From CAYMEK01 sp964389305 (GTDB lineage: Bacteria > Spirochaetota > Spirochaetia > SZUA-6 > DRHE01): a DNA stretch of 52,949 bases. The notes under the pieces were generated by a model, which was not told the origin of the DNA, searched no databases, and saw only the letters and a list, made by a program, of their open reading frames with translations. The stretch spans positions 1 to 52,949 of the forward strand of contig CAYMEK010000028.1 of the NCBI GenBank assembly GCA_964389305.1, read 5' to 3'. The position numbers were made by a program, and so were the translations under genes. Shown here piece by piece: positions 23,383 through 31,578 of the stretch (position 1 is its first letter; every line of letters begins with the position of its first letter).

Positions 23383-23868
23383 TCAGGTTATCAGATCGAC
23401 GATGAGGCCGTTGATCTCCTCGATCCGTTCCAACAGGTCGAGCTGCTTGCCCTGGTTTTGCATTACCGCAGCAACCAGGCGCTCGAGTCTGGCATCGATG
23501 ACTTTCACCTGGGTGAAGCGCTTACGCCGCTGGACATTGGCTCCCGAGGTCTTCTGCTCCAGGGTAAGCATCTTTTCGACTACGTAGTCGAGAAACTCCC
23601 GCACCGTCCGGCGATACCTCTTCACGTTTTCCAGACTCTGGTTTTCGACAAGCTGCTCCCCGCTCTCGTACACCTCGTCGAGCAGCTGCTCGAGGTTGTG
23701 CCGATGATGGTCTTCAGCCTCCATATCGAAGAACGAAGCTTCATCGCGGCCGGCTTCGTCGATGACAGCGGCGAAATGACGGGATTTTAGCCCTTTATTC
23801 TTTTTCGCTTTCTTGCGGCGGGAGCGCTCTGAAAAACGGGAGCCGTCCACGGAATTGATACTTTCCAT
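23383..23868 (-). CDS. yaaR: YaaR-like (DUF327) protein
   Basis: This 161-residue protein starts MESINSVDGSRFSERSRRKK, has a helical core (EQLLDEVYESGEQLVENQSLENVKRYRRTVREFLDYVVEK, shown only in part by position about 70-115), and ends with EINGLIVDLIT, typical of DUF327/YaaR. Function is unknown even in Bacillus, where it neighbours yaaT as here. ATG 23868 is preferred over TTG 23895 because GGTGGGG lies upstream of it. Confidence 0.82.
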   Translation of the reverse strand: MESINSVDGSRFSERSRRKKAKKNKGLKSRHFAAVIDEAGRDEASFFDMEAEDHHRHNLEQLLDEVYESGEQLVENQSLENVKRYRRTVREFLDYVVEKMLTLEQKTSGANVQRRKRFTQVKVIDARLERLVAAVMQNQGKQLDLLERIEEINGLIVDLIT

Positions 23869-23915
23869 GCCTATACCCCACCTACGTTCCAACAACCCAT
23901 ACTCGCCTTTTGCTC

Positions 23916-24407
23916 TTACCCTGAACGGCCGGGTGAGGAAACAACCTTCTTTTCGGCCTCCTCCGCCTGGTTTTCCCCACCCTCCGGCGGTGCAAAGGAT
24001 TCCAGCTCTTCCTGCTTCCCGCTCTCCAGCACCCTGGCCGGCGAAGGCTTCGCCGGCTTATGCTCGCGGATGATCTTGGCGGTACCGTTAAAAATGACCC
24101 CTTCCTCGACTATTAAGCGAGGACTGTGGACATTGCCTAGTACAATGCCGGTGGATAGTATTACCACCTTCTCGGTGGCAAAGATGTTGCCCCTCACGAT
24201 TCCGCCTACCACCACCGTGCCTGCGTATACCGTACACTCGGCCCTACCGTTTTTTCCCACCAGGACCTTGCCCTCGGTGCGCACGGTCCCGCAGAAATCG
24301 CCGTCGATGCGCAGCAACCCGTTAAGATCGAACTCCCCGTTGAACCGCGTACCTTCGCCTATGATGGAATTGATGTAGGGCCCGCCGGGTATCTGGACAT
24401 CGCTCAT
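23916..24407 (-). CDS. Bactofilin (polymer-forming cytoskeletal protein)
   Basis: This 163-residue protein has the bactofilin core: SIIGEGTRFNGEFDLNGLLR, then repeating beta-strand turns with Gly every few residues (GKVLVGKNGRAECTVYAG, GIVRGNIFATEKVVI). The C-terminal 40 residues are a charged, probably disordered tail. Bactofilins form filaments at the membrane that guide cell-wall shaping. The gene lies 9 bases after an M23 peptidase gene, the same pairing known from other curved or helical bacteria, so it probably positions that enzyme. Confidence 0.93.
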   Translation of the reverse strand: MSDVQIPGGPYINSIIGEGTRFNGEFDLNGLLRIDGDFCGTVRTEGKVLVGKNGRAECTVYAGTVVVGGIVRGNIFATEKVVILSTGIVLGNVHSPRLIVEEGVIFNGTAKIIREHKPAKPSPARVLESGKQEELESFAPPEGGENQAEEAEKKVVSSPGRSG

Positions 24408-24416
24408 CGGGATTTC

Positions 24417-25463
24417 CTATCTACCCGCGGTGACAGTTTTTCTGATCAGCGGACTGCGGATGCTGAGGAACTGCTCTGGATCTACGACCTGGGTTCCAAT
24501 CCATACCTCGTAATGCAGGTGCGGGCCAGTGGACAGGCCGGAGTTACCCATGTAGCCGATGACCTGTCCCCGTCTCACCTCCTGCCCTTTCTGCACGATG
24601 ATCCGGTTTAGATGGCCGTAGCGGGTGTGGAAGCCGTAGTTGTGCCGCAACACAACGTACCAGCCCAAACCCATGGGATCGTTGTCGATCTTTTGCACCT
24701 TGCCGTTGGCCGTGGCCACGATGGGTACGCCGATGCCCCAGGCGATGTCGATCCCCTTGTGCAGGTACCAGCCTCCCGTGAAGGGGTGTCTGGCCGGGCC
24801 GAAGCAATTGGTCACGTTCCCGCGCACTCCCTTCAGGGGCCACAAAGTGGGGATGTCGACGAGGAGCTCCCGCTGAGCCTCTAAAACCTCGTGGATCTCG
24901 CCCAGAGGTTCGACGGAGTTCTCCAGATAAGTACGCAGACTGATTAGATCGCTCAGGTCGCGGAGATCTCCCATCTCCACGTCCTCCAGGCTGACCAGGG
25001 AGGAAAGGTCCCCGCCGACACCCTGCTCTAAATAGTTCTTGCCGCCCTCGGTACCGATCTCGTTCAGCACACCTTCCATGCGGCTCTTGAAATCCTTGAC
25101 TACCCTGCGCAGATCCACGATTTCATCCTTGAAGCTCTCCAGAGAGGCCTCGCTGGCATTGAAGTTTTTCGACATCTTCAGGAACCGATCGTTCGTGCTG
25201 GTGAAATGAGTGGTCAAGCCAATGAAGCCGACCAGGAGGATCGAAAGCAGAAAAACTACAAAAACTAGGGTAAAAACGGAGATCTGAAAATTAAAGATTC
25301 GCTTCTCGGAATGGGGGATGAACATGACGGTGAAGCGCTGCCTGCCCTTCTGGTGCACTTTTTTAAAGAAAGCCAGCAATCGCTGCCAGAGCAGGCGCAA
25401 TCTTTTGCCCAGGCTGTCGACGATCTCGTTTTCCAGCTTTTTATATTGATGTGCCGGTGACAC
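24417..25463 (-). CDS. M23 metallopeptidase with coiled-coil stalk
   Basis: This 348-residue protein has a cytoplasmic basic N-terminus, one membrane helix near residues 60-83 (VFTLVFVVFLLSILLVGFIG), a coiled-coil stretch to about 190 and a C-terminal LytM domain. Zinc ligands appear in HKGIDIAW (HxxxD near 235) and STGPHLHYEVW (near 313). It should cleave peptidoglycan cross-links in the periplasm. GTG 25463 has GGGGAG upstream. Bactofilin is the next gene downstream and the likely positional partner. Confidence 0.93.
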   Translation of the reverse strand: MSPAHQYKKLENEIVDSLGKRLRLLWQRLLAFFKKVHQKGRQRFTVMFIPHSEKRIFNFQISVFTLVFVVFLLSILLVGFIGLTTHFTSTNDRFLKMSKNFNASEASLESFKDEIVDLRRVVKDFKSRMEGVLNEIGTEGGKNYLEQGVGGDLSSLVSLEDVEMGDLRDLSDLISLRTYLENSVEPLGEIHEVLEAQRELLVDIPTLWPLKGVRGNVTNCFGPARHPFTGGWYLHKGIDIAWGIGVPIVATANGKVQKIDNDPMGLGWYVVLRHNYGFHTRYGHLNRIIVQKGQEVRRGQVIGYMGNSGLSTGPHLHYEVWIGTQVVDPEQFLSIRSPLIRKTVTAGR

Positions 25464-25573
25464 CGGATTCTCCCCTCTTATAGGATCGACTGCAAGACTC
25501 TATTTAATGAATGAGCTATTTTGCGCCTGAACCAGCGTATTCCCTCGCACCCGCCGAAGGTACGGCTGCCTAC

Positions 25574-25602
25574 ACACTACCATGTGCCTAGCTATTTGTC
25601 AA
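25574..25602 (-). promoter_or_regulatory. Promoter of the M23 peptidase/bactofilin operon
   Basis: TTGACA (25602-25597) and TAGTGT (25579-25574) on the minus strand are 17 bases apart. The leader to GTG 25463 would be about 100 bases. Confidence 0.5.
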
Positions 25603-25624
25603 ATCAATTTATGGTCTATCATTA

Positions 25625-25653
25625 TTGACTACCCTTGAGCTACGTGATATCCT
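25625..25653 (+). promoter_or_regulatory. Promoter of the tatD/dus operon
   Basis: TTGACT (25625-25630) and TATCCT (25648-25653) are 17 bases apart. Its start would lie about 50 bases before ATG 25711. Confidence 0.45.
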
Positions 25654-25710
25654 CAAAGCCTGGATTAAACGCCACACAATCCTGAAACCTTTTAGCAAAA
25701 GTGGAGAGAC

Positions 25711-26484
25711 ATGCGACTTTTCGATACCCATGCACATATCGGTCTCATAACAGAAGATCCTATCGAGCAGCTCATGGTCGTGCAGGAAGCCAAGCAGGAA
25801 GATGTTTCCGGAATCGTTAGTATCTGCAACAACCTGAGGGATTTCTATCAGATCTACCAGAACCTCAAAACCGAGGAGCACATCTACCACAGCATAGGTA
25901 TCTCTCCTTCGGAAGTATCTCGTCCCGGAGATGACTGGGAAGCCAAGATAGCCGAGGGCAGCAAGCGGGAACGCGTCGTAGCCATCGGGGAGATCGGCCT
26001 GGATTACTATCACAAGTTCGGCGATCGGGACTCCCAGGTCGAGCTGTTCATTCGCCAGCTCGATCTGGCTCAGAAGCTCAATCTACCGGTCATCATTCAC
26101 AACCGGGAAGCCGGCAGTGATGTTCTGGAGATCCTTAAAGAACGTCTGCCCGACCGCGGGGGAATTCTGCACTGTTACTCCGAGGATTATGCCTACGCCG
26201 AACGTGCACTGGAGCTGAACCTCTACATCTCTTTTGCCGGAAACGTTACCTACCGCAACGCCCGCAACCTGCACGAGACCGCCAGACAGATTCCGCCGGA
26301 ACGTATGCTGATTGAAAGCGAATCTCCTTTTATGGTACCCGCAGCTTACCGGGGAAAGAGGAACAAGCCTTCGTATTTGAAGGAAACGGCGGCTTTCGTT
26401 GCCGAGCTGAGGGATACGCCCGTCGAGGAGATGGCTGAACGTCTCTACCAGAACAGCCTGACCATCTTCGGTTTGGAGCACTGA
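25711..26484 (+). CDS. TatD-family metal-dependent nuclease
   Basis: This 257-residue TIM-barrel hydrolase has HxH in FDTHAHIGL (residues 6-8), GEIGLDYYHKFGDR (metal Glu near 93), VIIHNREAG (near 130) and GILHCYSED (near 154). The C-terminal catalytic Asp motif, normally ETDSP, reads ESESPF here. TatD proteins act as 3'-5' DNA or RNA exonucleases or D-tyrosyl-tRNA deacylase-like enzymes. It is the first gene of a plus-strand operon with a dihydrouridine synthase. Confidence 0.9.
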   Translation: MRLFDTHAHIGLITEDPIEQLMVVQEAKQEDVSGIVSICNNLRDFYQIYQNLKTEEHIYHSIGISPSEVSRPGDDWEAKIAEGSKRERVVAIGEIGLDYYHKFGDRDSQVELFIRQLDLAQKLNLPVIIHNREAGSDVLEILKERLPDRGGILHCYSEDYAYAERALELNLYISFAGNVTYRNARNLHETARQIPPERMLIESESPFMVPAAYRGKRNKPSYLKETAAFVAELRDTPVEEMAERLYQNSLTIFGLEH

Positions 26485-26519
26485 ATCCTCGCCAGCACAC
26501 TTCAAAGGGTCTATATCCA

Positions 26520-27503
26520 TTGCTGCACGAGATCCAGCTACCCGGACTCACGATACCGGGGAATCTCTTTCTGGCTCCAATGGCCGGCTATTCCGATGCG
26601 GCTTTTCGATCGGTCTGTACGGATTGGGGAGCTTCCCTCTGCTACACCGAAATGATCTCGGTAGAAGGTGTGGTCAGGAACAATCCCCGCACCCTCGATC
26701 TGCTCGCCCGCTCGGACAGCGAGAGGCTGCTTGCCGTTCAGATCTTCGGGGCCCACCCCGCCGCCGCCGCCCGGGCTGTGCGAAGGCTGCAAAGGTACAA
26801 TCCGTCACTATACGATCTGAACTGCGGTTGCTCGGTCCCCAAAATACTCAAAAGCGGCGCCGGCGCGGCGCTGTTGCGGGAGCCTGGCAAGATCACCGCC
26901 CTGGTCCGTGCGATGTGCGGGGAGACCGACGTTCCGGTCTCGGTGAAGCTCAGGTCCGGATGGGATCAAAACAGCCTAAACTACCTGGAAACCGCCGACT
27001 GCGCCGAGCAGGGAGGAGCGGTGCTGGTCTGCCTGCACCCCAGGACGCGAAGCGAGGGGTTTTCTGAACGGGCTCATCTTTCGCATCTGCGCGCCTTGAA
27101 ACAGCATAGCCGCCTGACGGTTGTCGGCTCCGGAGATCTGTTCACTGCTGAAGATGCCCGTACTATGCTCCTGGAGACCGGCTGCGATGGCCTCATGTTC
27201 GCTCGTGGCGCACTCGGTAATCCCTTCATCTTTACCCAGACGATAAATCTCCTCTCAGGAAGCCCTTCCACCAGCCTGCCTACAGTGCAGCAAAAGTTGA
27301 GAACCGCCCTTAAACAGCTCGAACTGGCCGTCGCTTTTAAGGGAGAAGAGCGTGCCTGCAGAGACATGCGTAAGCAGTTTTGTCACTACAGCAAAGGTAT
27401 TCCCGGCGGCGCCGCACTGCGCTCTCAGGCCGTGCGGGCCAGGTGCGTCGAGGACTACAGACGTCTGGCGGCGGAATTTCTCGGGCAGCAAGGTATGATG
27501 TAG
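26520..27503 (+). CDS. tRNA-dihydrouridine synthase (Dus family)
   Basis: This 327-residue FMN enzyme should reduce uridines in the tRNA D-loop. It begins with NLFLAPMAGYSDAAFRSVC, has YTEMISVEGVV near residue 42, the catalytic-Cys region LNCGCSVPKILKSGAGAALL near 98 (NxGCP in most Dus proteins, S for P here), PVSVKLRSGW near 138 and DGLMFARGALGNPFIF near 223. TTG 26520 is used as start; AAAGGG lies upstream. It lies 35 bases after tatD. DusB-type is the closest match. Confidence 0.88.
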   Translation: MLHEIQLPGLTIPGNLFLAPMAGYSDAAFRSVCTDWGASLCYTEMISVEGVVRNNPRTLDLLARSDSERLLAVQIFGAHPAAAARAVRRLQRYNPSLYDLNCGCSVPKILKSGAGAALLREPGKITALVRAMCGETDVPVSVKLRSGWDQNSLNYLETADCAEQGGAVLVCLHPRTRSEGFSERAHLSHLRALKQHSRLTVVGSGDLFTAEDARTMLLETGCDGLMFARGALGNPFIFTQTINLLSGSPSTSLPTVQQKLRTALKQLELAVAFKGEERACRDMRKQFCHYSKGIPGGAALRSQAVRARCVEDYRRLAAEFLGQQGMM

Positions 27504-27530
27504 CACGGTTTTTGATTATAATGGAGCGAA

Positions 27531-29132
27531 ATGGCCGGCTTTCTGGACTATCTTCAAGACCTGATTACTGCTTTTTTCATCCGTGATCCCTACGAGCTGC
27601 AAAAGCGGCGCCGGCTACGGGACATGTACGACGAGCTGCGACAGGTAAGACCTCTCTATTATCGCCGCTCCTCCCAGCAGCTTCAGCCGGAGTTCGCCGC
27701 CGAAGTTCTCAGGTTGGCTTTTTTGCTTCGTCCTCTTCGGGAAGTATTCGAGAAAACCACCTGCAATCCCGATCCAAAACTTGCCCAGCGCTACAAGGAC
27801 TACCTGGTCTTGGCCCGCCTGCCGGCGGAGCTGCAGGACTTGTATACATCCTTATTGCAGACCGCTCTCAAGGACAGGGTGTTGGAGGCTTCGGATCCCG
27901 TAGAGGAGCTCGCCGGAGCCGACAAAGAGCTCGAAGAGCTCATGAAAGCCCTGGACGGTAGTGAGTTGTACGGTTTCGAGCGCTCCTACACGGCCACGGA
28001 CAGGCTGGTTGCCTTGAGCCAGCACGACTTTCTGCCCCTGCTGCGCCTCTTCGATCCGGCCCTCCGTTCCCTCGACACCGCCGATCCGGCTGAGTTCCGG
28101 GCTGTGCGCGGAGAGGAAGCCCTCCAGGCGCTGCTGGATTTCTATTTCATACTGGCCGGGTTGGAGCTCTCGGAAGGCGTGGAAAATAACTTGAGCTTCC
28201 TGCTGGAGCGTCTGACCGGAGACCGATCGGAGGCGGCCAAGGATAGAATGAAAAAAGTCCTGAACCGGCTGAAGGACCTGGTATCCGAAAAGTTCAGGTC
28301 AGAGACGATCCTGGCCCTGCTACGGTTGATCCAGAAAGAACCTCACTTCGTTCCTCAAACCATCCAGGAAGAGAGCACATTTCTCGAAGCCTTCAAGAAC
28401 CGGCTGCAGATCGGTTATCAGAGGAGTAAAGATCGAATCGAGGTGGTGTTACGGGAACGGTCGGTGGCGGAAGACTTGAGGCGGCTGTTCCCCAATGCCC
28501 TGCTTCTGGAAATCGAGGGCTACAGGGAGGATATCGACCAGACCCTTCAAGAGAGGGAATTCGACGGATTCTCTAACATCAGGCCTCTACGCATTCTAAA
28601 GAGCTACAGCCGGGGGCATTTCGAACGGGAGCTTAAGGACAACCTGAAACGCCTGATCGTGGAAGGGAAGTTCGAGAACAAGATCTTTCAGAACATGTTC
28701 ACGAACACCTTTTTCCAGTGCGAAGCAATGATGGGGAAAATCCAACAATTTGAGGAATGGCTCCACGGCTCGGGCCCTCAATCAGTCACAAAGCTGCCCA
28801 AATACATAGAGCTGCTCGATAAGGGAAAACCTGTTCACAGCATGGTGGCTTCGGTATTGGAAACGATAGACGAGGAGTCAAGAAAACTGGTCAACGAGGG
28901 CGCCAACTGCTTTTACAATCTCTGTGTGATTCTCCTGGAAATACTGAACGATGCCAAACAAAAGACTCCTGCCCAGATCCAGAACATCAAATTTCTCTCG
29001 GGGAAAAAAACCCAGGAGTACTTGAATCTTCTTTCCCGCGGTTATGACAACCTCTACCTGTTCACCAAGATCATGAAGAACTTCACCACCATCAAGCAAC
29101 TAACCATGGACACGGGGGGAGTGGGGGCCTAA
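27531..29132 (+). CDS. Spirochaete DUF5312-like protein
   Basis: This 533-residue protein begins MAGFLDYLQDLITAFFIRDPYE and is mostly alpha-helical and charged, with no signal peptide, membrane helix or enzyme motif. It looks like the DUF5312 family that I know only from spirochaetes, with no known function. It is the last gene of the tatD-dus operon (27 bases after dus), and its stop overlaps the convergent rlmB stop by 4 bases. Confidence 0.75.
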   Translation: MAGFLDYLQDLITAFFIRDPYELQKRRRLRDMYDELRQVRPLYYRRSSQQLQPEFAAEVLRLAFLLRPLREVFEKTTCNPDPKLAQRYKDYLVLARLPAELQDLYTSLLQTALKDRVLEASDPVEELAGADKELEELMKALDGSELYGFERSYTATDRLVALSQHDFLPLLRLFDPALRSLDTADPAEFRAVRGEEALQALLDFYFILAGLELSEGVENNLSFLLERLTGDRSEAAKDRMKKVLNRLKDLVSEKFRSETILALLRLIQKEPHFVPQTIQEESTFLEAFKNRLQIGYQRSKDRIEVVLRERSVAEDLRRLFPNALLLEIEGYREDIDQTLQEREFDGFSNIRPLRILKSYSRGHFERELKDNLKRLIVEGKFENKIFQNMFTNTFFQCEAMMGKIQQFEEWLHGSGPQSVTKLPKYIELLDKGKPVHSMVASVLETIDEESRKLVNEGANCFYNLCVILLEILNDAKQKTPAQIQNIKFLSGKKTQEYLNLLSRGYDNLYLFTKIMKNFTTIKQLTMDTGGVGA

Positions 29133-29857
29133 AGTTCAGGGAATCCCTGCTGTCTGCGCACTTCGTACAACAGAATACCCGCCGCCACGGAGACATTGAA
29201 GGAGTTCACGTGACCTCGAGCGGGAATACGTACCAGCAGGTCGCAGCTCTCCCGGACCAGTCGTCTCAAGCCTTTCTGCTCACCGCCCATGACCAGGGCA
29301 ACCCGGCCTTGAAAGGTCCCGGCTCCCAGATTTTCACCTTCCGTATCCGCTCCGTAGACCCAGAAACGCTCACGTTTGCAGCAAGCGATCGCCTGCACCA
29401 GGTTCGGCACCGTAAGCAGTTCCACATAGCGGCTGGCTCCCGCTGAGGTCTTCAGCACCGCGGGGGTTTCGGAGACGCTTCGACGCGTGGCGGTAATCAC
29501 CAGATCCACGGCGAACTGATCAGCCGAACGTAAAATTGCGCCGAGATTGTGGGGGTCGTTCAGCTCATCCAGGAGGAGCACCAGTGATGCGGGGCTGGAC
29601 AGAGAAGCGAGAGCCTCCCTCAGGTTGCGCCTCTGAGGACGCTTCTCGCTCTCCAGAACAAGGGCTGCACCCTGATGCTGGTCGTGACCGCAGAGGCGGG
29701 TTAGCTCCGCAGCCGTAACATTTTGAACGGGGATCTTATGCCGGGCTGCCAATATTTTCAGGGCCTGGCTGCGCGAGCCGCTACGCGATATCAGCAAAGA
29801 CCCTTTTGATCCTGCACGCAGGCTTTCCTCCACCGCATGATAACCACAGACGATCAT
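29129..29857 (-). CDS. rlmB: SpoU-family RNA 2'-O-methyltransferase (RlmB/TrmH-like)
   Basis: This 242-residue enzyme should 2'-O-methylate a guanosine in 23S rRNA, or a related tRNA site, using SAM. It has an N-terminal substrate-binding domain (MIVCGYHAVEESL), motif 1 DPHNLGAILRSADQF (about residue 100), motif 2 LVMGGEQKGLRRLV (about 188) and motif 3 RGHVNSFNVSVAAGILLYE (about 212). These form the SPOUT knot. RlmB is the best match, but TrmH-like function cannot be excluded. Confidence 0.87.
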   Translation of the reverse strand: MIVCGYHAVEESLRAGSKGSLLISRSGSRSQALKILAARHKIPVQNVTAAELTRLCGHDQHQGAALVLESEKRPQRRNLREALASLSSPASLVLLLDELNDPHNLGAILRSADQFAVDLVITATRRSVSETPAVLKTSAGASRYVELLTVPNLVQAIACCKRERFWVYGADTEGENLGAGTFQGRVALVMGGEQKGLRRLVRESCDLLVRIPARGHVNSFNVSVAAGILLYEVRRQQGFPEL

Positions 29858-29860
29858 GCG

Positions 29861-30304
29861 CTACTGCTGGTAGTCTTTCACCACGTCTACGGCTCCATCG
29901 AAGTCACTGTCCATTTCGTATTTTAGGATGTAAAGCCCGTCCAGATAGACCCATATGTCGACCTGTCCGTCGAAGTTGCTGTCGATCTCCTGACGAATAA
30001 GCTTCCCCTCGTCGAAGAAATAGAAATCGTCCATTTCCCCGTCAAAGTTGAAATCCATCTCCTCGTAAACTTTGCGGTGCTTCGGGTCATATAGCACTTT
30101 GTAGTCGATCCGGGAGTCGAAGTTGCTGTCCATACTCACCTGTTTGATGTGACCCTCCACTACCTCATACCACTGGTCCGGCTCGCCATCCTGGTTGGAA
30201 TCAATGGCCTGACCGGGAGAAGCAACTAGCAATCCCACGGAGTACAATACGTACAGAGCCATGATTAGAGCATTCTTCATACGTTTTTTCTTCGACACCG
30301 CCAC
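29861..30304 (-). CDS. Secreted calcium-loop repeat protein
   Basis: This 147-residue protein has a signal peptide (LIMALYVLYSVGLLVASPG) and five tandem 24-25-residue repeats. Each opens with an EF-hand-like DxNxDG loop: DSNQDGEPD, DSNFDSRID, DFNFDGEMD, DSNFDGQVD, DSDFDGAVD. It probably binds calcium outside the cytoplasm. The GTG at 30304 is the longest start; ATG 30280 is an alternative. It lies 3 bases before rlmB in the same direction. Its partner is unknown. Confidence 0.85.
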   Translation of the reverse strand: MAVSKKKRMKNALIMALYVLYSVGLLVASPGQAIDSNQDGEPDQWYEVVEGHIKQVSMDSNFDSRIDYKVLYDPKHRKVYEEMDFNFDGEMDDFYFFDEGKLIRQEIDSNFDGQVDIWVYLDGLYILKYEMDSDFDGAVDVVKDYQQ

Positions 30305-30337
30305 ATGTAAAACTAAAGCACTTTGCGAGCTTGAGTT

Positions 30338-31441
30338 TCAGGAGCGGTACTCCAGGACCGGCTCCATTCCCTTGACAGCTTCCATGGCCGCAGTGGCCAG
30401 CGCTTCCATCTCGTTTTCACCGGGGAATACCAGCAACGGAGCCAGAAAACGGACCCTGCTGCCGATTTCCTCCACAATACGCCGGTTATGGACCAGCCCT
30501 CCGGTCAAAACTACGGCGTCCAGCTCTCCTGCTACCACCGCGGCCAGTGAACATATCTGCTTGGCTATCTGATAGCACATAGCTCGAACGACCTCCAGGC
30601 ATCTCTTGCCATCCAGAGAGCCTTCGGGCTCGCTTCCACCCAAATAGGCTTCGATCGCCTGCTCGATCAGTCGAGCGTTATTGCATCCCAGATAGGCCAC
30701 GATTCCCCCCCGGCCGGTCAGCTTCTTCTGCAGGCCCCGTACATCCTCGCTGTGAGTAAGAATATAGCGCATCCAGTCGCCCGAGGGTAGCTGCCCGGCT
30801 CTCTCGATGGAAAAGGGCCCGTCACCGTCCAGGGCATTGTTTACATCCGTGACCCGGCCATGCTGATGAATGCCCACCGAGGTTCCGCCTCCTAAATGGG
30901 CGACGATCAGGTTGCATTTGCTATACTCCTTTCCGAGCCGGACCGCCGCCTTCTTCGCCGTGGACTTCTGATTCAAAGCATGGAATATGGACTTCCGCGA
31001 GATCTCGGGCAATCCGGAGTAGCGGGCCAGAGGACCGAGCTCATCCACAACCACCGGGTCGGCAATAAAGGCCTCGACCCCTAACTCCGCAGCCAGCAGA
31101 TCGGCCAGCAGTCCGCCAAGATTCGAAGCGTGGCTTCCGTAACGGGCGCTGGCCAGATCTTCTTTCATCGCCTGGTTTACCCTGTAGACTCCTCCCGGCA
31201 AAGGATGCAGCAATCCCCCCCTGCCGATGACGGCGGATACCTCCTGAAGCACGAACTCGCAGCGGCTGTGAAGAAGTTCCAGGATCACCTGCTTTCGGAA
31301 CTCGAGCTGATCGCTTACCGTGGGGAACCGAGCGAGCTCGGCGCTGTTGTGAGCCACCCGTTCGGTGAACAGGTCTCCTGTCTTACCATACAGGGCAAGT
31401 CTGGTTGATGTGGAACCGGGGTTGATCACCAGAACCGTCAT
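30338..31441 (-). CDS. buk: Butyrate kinase
   Basis: This 367-residue acetate-kinase-family enzyme interconverts butyryl-phosphate and butyrate with ATP. It begins MTVLVINPGSTSTRLALYG and has NLIVAHLGGGTSVG near residue 178, VNNALDGDGPFSIERAGQLP near 202 and DAVVLTGGLVHNRRIVEEI near 290. ATG 31441 is chosen by family alignment; AGGAGG lies about 13 bases upstream. A phosphotransbutyrylase gene is not beside it, so a branched-chain fatty acid kinase role is possible. Confidence 0.92.
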   Translation of the reverse strand: MTVLVINPGSTSTRLALYGKTGDLFTERVAHNSAELARFPTVSDQLEFRKQVILELLHSRCEFVLQEVSAVIGRGGLLHPLPGGVYRVNQAMKEDLASARYGSHASNLGGLLADLLAAELGVEAFIADPVVVDELGPLARYSGLPEISRKSIFHALNQKSTAKKAAVRLGKEYSKCNLIVAHLGGGTSVGIHQHGRVTDVNNALDGDGPFSIERAGQLPSGDWMRYILTHSEDVRGLQKKLTGRGGIVAYLGCNNARLIEQAIEAYLGGSEPEGSLDGKRCLEVVRAMCYQIAKQICSLAAVVAGELDAVVLTGGLVHNRRIVEEIGSRVRFLAPLLVFPGENEMEALATAAMEAVKGMEPVLEYRS

Positions 31442-31578
31442 CGCCTCAAGCTTTCCTCCTGCTCGTAATAAAGCGGCGCCCCAGGATGAGCAAAAGTAGA
31501 ATAGTATCTCTGCGGCTTTCGAATCAAGGAGGAGAGTGTCGGAGTACATTGCCGCTGGCAGGAGGCGGGAGTCCGCTG

